Source: Marinimicrobium locisalis (GTDB taxonomy: Bacteria; Pseudomonadota; Gammaproteobacteria; Pseudomonadales; Cellvibrionaceae). From it: a stretch of 64,000 nucleotides of DNA. Of the stretch, positions 59,678-64,000 are shown in pieces. Each line of letters opens with the position of its first letter. Positions within the stretch are counted from its first letter, which is position 1. Position numbers and translations under genes: made by a program. Where the stretch lies: positions 1 through 64,000 of the forward strand of contig NZ_JBDLLG010000022.1 of assembly GCF_039822625.1 (NCBI RefSeq), in the 5' to 3' direction. The notes beneath the pieces are model-generated. The model worked only from the letters and a program-made list of their open reading frames with translations, was not told the origin of the DNA and ran no database searches.

Positions 59678-62600
59678 GCACCAATCCTCCCGTGCAGCTC
59701 CTGCAAGCGCCGCACTTCTGTAAATTGACCAAAACGCAGTGCCATGCACACCGCCTCACCGGCGGCCAGGGTCGTAGTATAGTAGACCCGGTGATTTTCA
59801 GCACTGCGACGAATAGAGGCGGAGTCGCGTGTCGCTTGCCGCCCTTCGGTGGTATTGACGATCAGGTTGATCTGGTCGTTCTTGATCATATCCACGATGT
59901 GGGGGCGCCCTTCGACGACCTTGTTCACCACATCAACGGTCAGGCCGGCCTCCTTGAGGACCGCGGCCGTGCCACGGGTGGCCACCAGTTTGAAACCAAG
60001 GCTGTGCAGCTCTTTGCCAACCACCACCACGCCGGGCTTGTCCACGTCCCGCACACTGATAAAGGCGGTGCCGCTGGTGGGCAGCTTGCTGCCCGCGCCA
60101 AGCTGGGACTTGGCGAACGCCTCGCCAAAGGTATCTCCCACCCCCATCACCTCGCCGGTGGACTTCATTTCCGGCCCGAGGATGGGATCTACAGCGGGGA
60201 ACTTGTTGAAGGGGAAAACCGCTTCTTTCACGCTGTAGTAATCCGGCACAATTTCCTTGGTGAACCCCTGATCTTTCAAGCTAATGCCCGCTTGGCAGCG
60301 CGCTGCCACCTTCGCCAGGGACACGCCAATGCACTTGGAGACGAACGGCACGGTGCGAGAAGCGCGCGGGTTCACCTCGATCACGTAGATAACCCCGTCC
60401 TGGTAGGCCAGTTGAGTGTTCATCAGCCCGACCACGCCCAACTCTAGCGCCATGGCCTTGATCTGCTCGCGCATTTCGTCCTGCACCTCGTGGGGCAGCG
60501 AGTACGGCGGCAGGGAGCAGGCGGAGTCACCGGAGTGAACCCCACACTGTTCGATGTGCTGCATGATGCCGCCGATCACCACATCCTGGCCGTCGCAGAC
60601 CGCATCCACGTCTACCTCGATGGCCGAGCTGAGGAAGTGATCGAGCAACACCGGTGCGTCTTCGGACACCTCGACCGCCGTGGTCATGTAACCGCGTAGC
60701 TCTTCTTCTTTATACACGATTTCCATGGCCCGGCCGCCCAGCACGTAGGAGGGACGCACCACCAGCGGATACCCCACTTCCTTGGCCGCAATCAGCGCTT
60801 CTTCAAAGGAGCGGACAATAGCGTTGGGCGGCTGCTTCAGGTTGAGCTTTTGAATCATGCCCTGGAAGCGCTCGCGGTCTTCCGCCCGGTCGATGGCATC
60901 CGGGGTGGTGCCGATAATGGGCACGCCCTCGGCTTCCAGTGCCCGGGCGAGTTTCAGCGGCGTCTGCCCACCAAACTGCACAATCACGCCCTTGGGTTTT
61001 TCCGTGTGGACAATCTCCAGCACATCTTCCAGCGTTACCGGCTCGAAAAACAGCCGGTCGGAGGTGTCGTAATCGGTGGAGACGGTCTCCGGGTTACAGT
61101 TGACCATGATGGTCTCGTAACCTTCATCGCGCATGGCGAAGGCCGCGTGCACGCAGCAGTAGTCAAATTCAATGCCCTGCCCGATGCGGTTGGGACCGCC
61201 GCCAATCACCAGAATCTTTTGCTTATCGCTCGGGTGGGCTTCGCACTCCTCCTCGTAGGTGGAGTACATGTACGCGGTGGAAGTGGCGAATTCCGCCGCG
61301 CAGGTGTCCACCCGTTTGTAGGCCGGGCGAATGTTCAGTTCGTGCCGGCGGCTGCGCACGGCCTGTTCGCTGGTATGCAACAGCAGCGACAATCGCTTGT
61401 CGGAAAAACCCTTGCGCTTCAAGCGGAACAGCAGGTCGGCGTCCAGGTTCTGCACGGCCTTGCCTTCCAGGGCTTGCTCGGAGTCGATCAGGTCTTTGAC
61501 CTGCACCAGGAACCAGGGGTCGATTTTGGACAGCTCGAATGCTTCTTCTACACTCATGCCCGTGCGGAACGCATCCCCCAGGTACCACAGACGCTCCGCG
61601 CCCGGGGTACTCAGCTCGCGCCGCAGGCGAGAGAGCGTATCGCTATCCTGCAGATCCACCTTGGACTCAAAGCCCGATGAGCCCACTTCCAGCCCGCGCA
61701 TGGCTTTTTGCAGAGACTCCTGGAAGGTTCGGCCGATGGCCATCACCTCGCCCACAGACTTCATCTGGGTGGTCAGGCGGGCATCCGCATCCCCAAACTT
61801 TTCGAAGGTGAAACGCGGAATCTTGGTTACCACGTAATCGATGGAGGGCTCGAACGAGGCCGGCGTGGCACCGCCGGTAATTTCGTTTTGCAGCTCATCG
61901 AGGGTGTAGCCCACGGCCAGCTTGGCGGCGACTTTAGCGATCGGGAAGCCGGTGGCTTTGGAGGCCAGGGCGGAGGAGCGGGACACCCGCGGGTTCATCT
62001 CGATCACCACCATGCGCCCGTCATCGGGGTTTACCGCGAACTGTACGTTGGAGCCGCCGGTTTCCACCCCGATTTCACGCAGCACCGCCAACGAGGCGTT
62101 GCGCATGATTTGGTATTCCTTGTCGGTCAGGGTTTGAGCCGGGGCCACGGTGATGGAGTCACCGGTATGTACGCCCATGGGGTCGAAGTTTTCGATGGCG
62201 CAAATGATGATGCAGTTATCGTTCTTGTCCCGAACGACCTCCATCTCGTATTCCTTCCAGCCCAGCAGGGACTCGTCAATCAACAGCTCGTTGACGGGCG
62301 AGAGCTCGATACCGCGCTGGCAGATTTCTTCAAACTCTTCCCAGTTGTAAGCGATCCCGCCGCCGGAGCCGCCCATGGTAAAGGAGGGGCGAATAATGCA
62401 GGGAAAGCCAAACTGCTTGGGCATTTCCATCGCCTCTTCCATGGAGTGGACGATTTTGGCGTTGGCGCACTCCAAGCCGATGCGCTTCATGGCCTGGTCG
62501 AACAGGTCGCGGTCCTCAGCCATGTTAATGGCCGCTTCATTGGCGCCGATCAGCTCCACGCCGTACTTCTCCAGCACGCCGTGCTTGGCCAGGTCCAGGG

Positions 62601-62895
62601 CACAGTTCAGCGCGGTCTGACCACCCATGGTGGGCAGCACCACATCCGGGTTTTCCTTCTCAATGATCTTCTCCACCGTCTGCCACTCGATGGGCTCAAT
62701 GTAGGTGGCATCGGCCATGGCCGGGTCGGTCATGATAGTAGCCGGATTGGAGTTCACCAGAATTACCCGGTAGCCCTCCTCGCGCAGGGCCTTACAGGCC
62801 TGGGCACCGGAGTAGTCAAACTCACAGGCCTGGCCGATCACGATGGGGCCCGCGCCCAGGATCAGAATGCTGTTAATGTCGGTACGTTTTGGCAT
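59674..62895 (-). CDS. carB: Carbamoyl-phosphate synthase large chain
   Basis: 1073-residue synthetase subunit that makes carbamoyl phosphate for arginine and pyrimidines. Two homologous ATP-grasp halves are visible (ILGAGPIVIGQACEFDYSG at the start, VIGGGPNRIGQGIEFDYCC in the middle), with a C-terminal MGS-like allosteric domain (VATRGTAAVLKEAGL). Length matches E. coli CarB. It lies 81 bp after carA and overlaps greA. With argC at the other end of the window, two arginine-pathway loci are present. Confidence 0.98.
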   Translation of the reverse strand: MPKRTDINSILILGAGPIVIGQACEFDYSGAQACKALREEGYRVILVNSNPATIMTDPAMADATYIEPIEWQTVEKIIEKENPDVVLPTMGGQTALNCALDLAKHGVLEKYGVELIGANEAAINMAEDRDLFDQAMKRIGLECANAKIVHSMEEAMEMPKQFGFPCIIRPSFTMGGSGGGIAYNWEEFEEICQRGIELSPVNELLIDESLLGWKEYEMEVVRDKNDNCIIICAIENFDPMGVHTGDSITVAPAQTLTDKEYQIMRNASLAVLREIGVETGGSNVQFAVNPDDGRMVVIEMNPRVSRSSALASKATGFPIAKVAAKLAVGYTLDELQNEITGGATPASFEPSIDYVVTKIPRFTFEKFGDADARLTTQMKSVGEVMAIGRTFQESLQKAMRGLEVGSSGFESKVDLQDSDTLSRLRRELSTPGAERLWYLGDAFRTGMSVEEAFELSKIDPWFLVQVKDLIDSEQALEGKAVQNLDADLLFRLKRKGFSDKRLSLLLHTSEQAVRSRRHELNIRPAYKRVDTCAAEFATSTAYMYSTYEEECEAHPSDKQKILVIGGGPNRIGQGIEFDYCCVHAAFAMRDEGYETIMVNCNPETVSTDYDTSDRLFFEPVTLEDVLEIVHTEKPKGVIVQFGGQTPLKLARALEAEGVPIIGTTPDAIDRAEDRERFQGMIQKLNLKQPPNAIVRSFEEALIAAKEVGYPLVVRPSYVLGGRAMEIVYKEEELRGYMTTAVEVSEDAPVLLDHFLSSAIEVDVDAVCDGQDVVIGGIMQHIEQCGVHSGDSACSLPPYSLPHEVQDEMREQIKAMALELGVVGLMNTQLAYQDGVIYVIEVNPRASRTVPFVSKCIGVSLAKVAARCQAGISLKDQGFTKEIVPDYYSVKEAVFPFNKFPAVDPILGPEMKSTGEVMGVGDTFGEAFAKSQLGAGSKLPTSGTAFISVRDVDKPGVVVVGKELHSLGFKLVATRGTAAVLKEAGLTVDVVNKVVEGRPHIVDMIKNDQINLIVNTTEGRQATRDSASIRRSAENHRVYYTTTLAAGEAVCMALRFGQFTEVRRLQELHGRIGA

Positions 62896-62976
62896 CTCAG
62901 TCTCGCTCTGCGAATCGGTTCAAAGGGTTCTCGGTGCCTCTATCGGTGCCTGAGCGCTGGGCTCAGCGCGCCCCGT

Positions 62977-64000
62977 TCACCGTTTCGCGTCTTTCATTAA
63001 ATCAATAAAGTGGTCAAACAACCCGTCGGCATCGTGAGGGCCTGGGCTGGCTTCCGGGTGGCCCTGGAAGCTAAAGGCGGGCTTGTCCGTGCGGTGGATG
63101 CCCTGCAGCGAGCCGTCAAAGAGCGAGCGGTGCGTCGCTTTCAGGTTATCCGGCAGAGTGGCTTCATCGGCGGCGAAACCGTGGTTCTGAGCGGTGATCA
63201 TCACCCGCCCGGTTTCCAGGTCCTGCACCGGGTGGTTGGCGCCGTGGTGGCCGAACTTCATTTTCAGGGTTTTGGCGCCGGAGGCCAGAGCCAGTAGCTG
63301 GTGGCCCAGGCAGATACCGAAGACGGGAAGGTCGGTATCCACGATTTCCTTAATCGCCTCAATGGCGTAGGTGCAGGGCTCCGGGTCGCCGGGGCCATTG
63401 GCCAGGAACACGCCGTCCGGCTTCATCGCCAACACCTCGCGGGCCGGCGTCTGGGCCGGGACCACCGTAATGTCGCAGCCGCGGTCGACGAGCATGCGCA
63501 GGATATTGCGCTTTACGCCATAGTCGAACGCCACCACTTTGTAGGGGCGCTCGCCAGTTGGGGTGACGTGGCCTTTACCCAGTTGCCAGGTGCCCTCGTT
63601 CCACTTATAGGACGCCTTAACACTGACCTCCTTCGCCAGGTCCATGCCCTTGAGGCCGGCAAAAGCCTTGGCTTCCGCCAGGGCTTTGTCCTCGTCGATC
63701 TCGCCGGCCATCAAGCAGCCGTTCTGGGCGCCCTTGTCCCGCAGGATACGGGTCAGCCGGCGGGTGTCGATATCGGCAATACCGATGATGTTCTGCGACT
63801 TCAGCCACTCCGGCAGGCTCTGCTCACTGCGGAAGTTGCTCGCCAGCAGCGGCAGGTCCCGGATGACCAGACCGGCGGCCCAGCTCTTCTCACACTCCGA
63901 GTCCTCGGAGGTGGTGCCGGTATTGCCGATGTGAGGGTAAGTCAGAGTGACGATCTGCCGCGCGTAGGAGGGATCGGTCACGATTTCCTGGTAGCCGGTC
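62977..64000 (-). CDS. carA: Carbamoyl-phosphate synthase small chain, partial
   Basis: Glutaminase subunit that feeds ammonia to CarB. About 341 residues are visible; the N-terminal 40 or so lie beyond the right edge. The frame continues through TGYQEIVTDPSYARQ to position 64000, so no start is present. The class I amidotransferase domain has the nucleophile cysteine in PVFGICLGHQLLALA, plus ITAQNHGFA and the catalytic H/E in FQGHPEASPGPHD. Together with carB it forms the usual carAB operon. Confidence 0.97.
   Translation of the reverse strand, partial: TGYQEIVTDPSYARQIVTLTYPHIGNTGTTSEDSECEKSWAAGLVIRDLPLLASNFRSEQSLPEWLKSQNIIGIADIDTRRLTRILRDKGAQNGCLMAGEIDEDKALAEAKAFAGLKGMDLAKEVSVKASYKWNEGTWQLGKGHVTPTGERPYKVVAFDYGVKRNILRMLVDRGCDITVVPAQTPAREVLAMKPDGVFLANGPGDPEPCTYAIEAIKEIVDTDLPVFGICLGHQLLALASGAKTLKMKFGHHGANHPVQDLETGRVMITAQNHGFAADEATLPDNLKATHRSLFDGSLQGIHRTDKPAFSFQGHPEASPGPHDADGLFDHFIDLMKDAKR

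Noticed and set aside
61708..63000. 430-codon plus-strand open frame opposite carB
   Set aside because: Mirror of a certain core gene; no domain features.

Overview
The window is about 64 kb of a high-GC gammaproteobacterial chromosome. Two blocks of conserved core genes flank accessory material. The left block (tyrS, mepM, anmK, erpA, bactofilin, DUF6776, argC) keeps the order I know from Pseudomonas and relatives. The right block (secG, tpiA, glmM, folP, ftsH, rlmE, yhbY, greA, carB, carA) is also canonical. A polyserine-linked protein with a CBM2 module, a secreted GH51 arabinofuranosidase and a propeller-type hybrid histidine kinase point to a polysaccharide-degrading marine or saline bacterium of the Cellvibrionaceae type (Marinimicrobium, Cellvibrio or Saccharophagus relatives). 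The genus is an inference.

Layout. 1-7 kb: a stable-RNA type promoter pointing out of the left edge, tyrS, a cell-wall recycling pair (mepM, anmK) and the argC-DUF6776-bactofilin-erpA operon. 7-12.1 kb: a ClC chloride protein, then hemJ, a thiD-like gene, thiE and hemL (heme and thiamine). 12.4-16.9 kb: envelope lipoproteins, including a Pal-like OmpA protein, a TPR/transglutaminase-like lipoprotein and a beta-propeller lipoprotein. 17-20.6 kb: mipA, DUF3019 and an OmpR/RstAB-type two-component pair, with paired direct-repeat operators upstream. 20.8-26.5 kb: nagA and a BadF-type amino-sugar kinase bracket a divergent module of DUF6502 (HTH-like) with DUF5666 and DUF4382 lipoproteins, sharing a near-palindromic operator. 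26.6-30.1 kb: DUF3014, tRNA-Ile2 and glutathione-dependent formaldehyde detoxification. 30.3-38.6 kb: a phosphopantetheinyl transferase, GH51, DUF6445, DUF1499, a class II histone-deacetylase homolog beside a Pat/PatZ-type protein acetyltransferase, and DUF6231. 38.7-45.6 kb: a 1516-residue sensor kinase/REC/GGDEF protein and a CBM2-discoidin-metallopeptidase. 46-48.7 kb: a glutaredoxin-MauE fusion and a BCCT transporter.

The most interesting part is 48.8-52.35 kb. A LysM protein with a glycine-rich hydrophobic C-terminal hairpin is followed by two tandem small membrane-protein genes. These share a 48-residue identical core (18 synonymous, no nonsynonymous differences), while their ends differ. 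A third, truncated copy lies 2 kb upstream. This looks like a toxin with duplicated immunity genes plus an immunity remnant. It abuts tRNA-Leu(GAG), whose 3' end and 5' half are each duplicated nearby, and it sits where rimP-nusA-infB normally follow secG-tRNA-Leu. I infer an integration hot spot. No CRISPR array, insertion sequence or complete prophage was seen.
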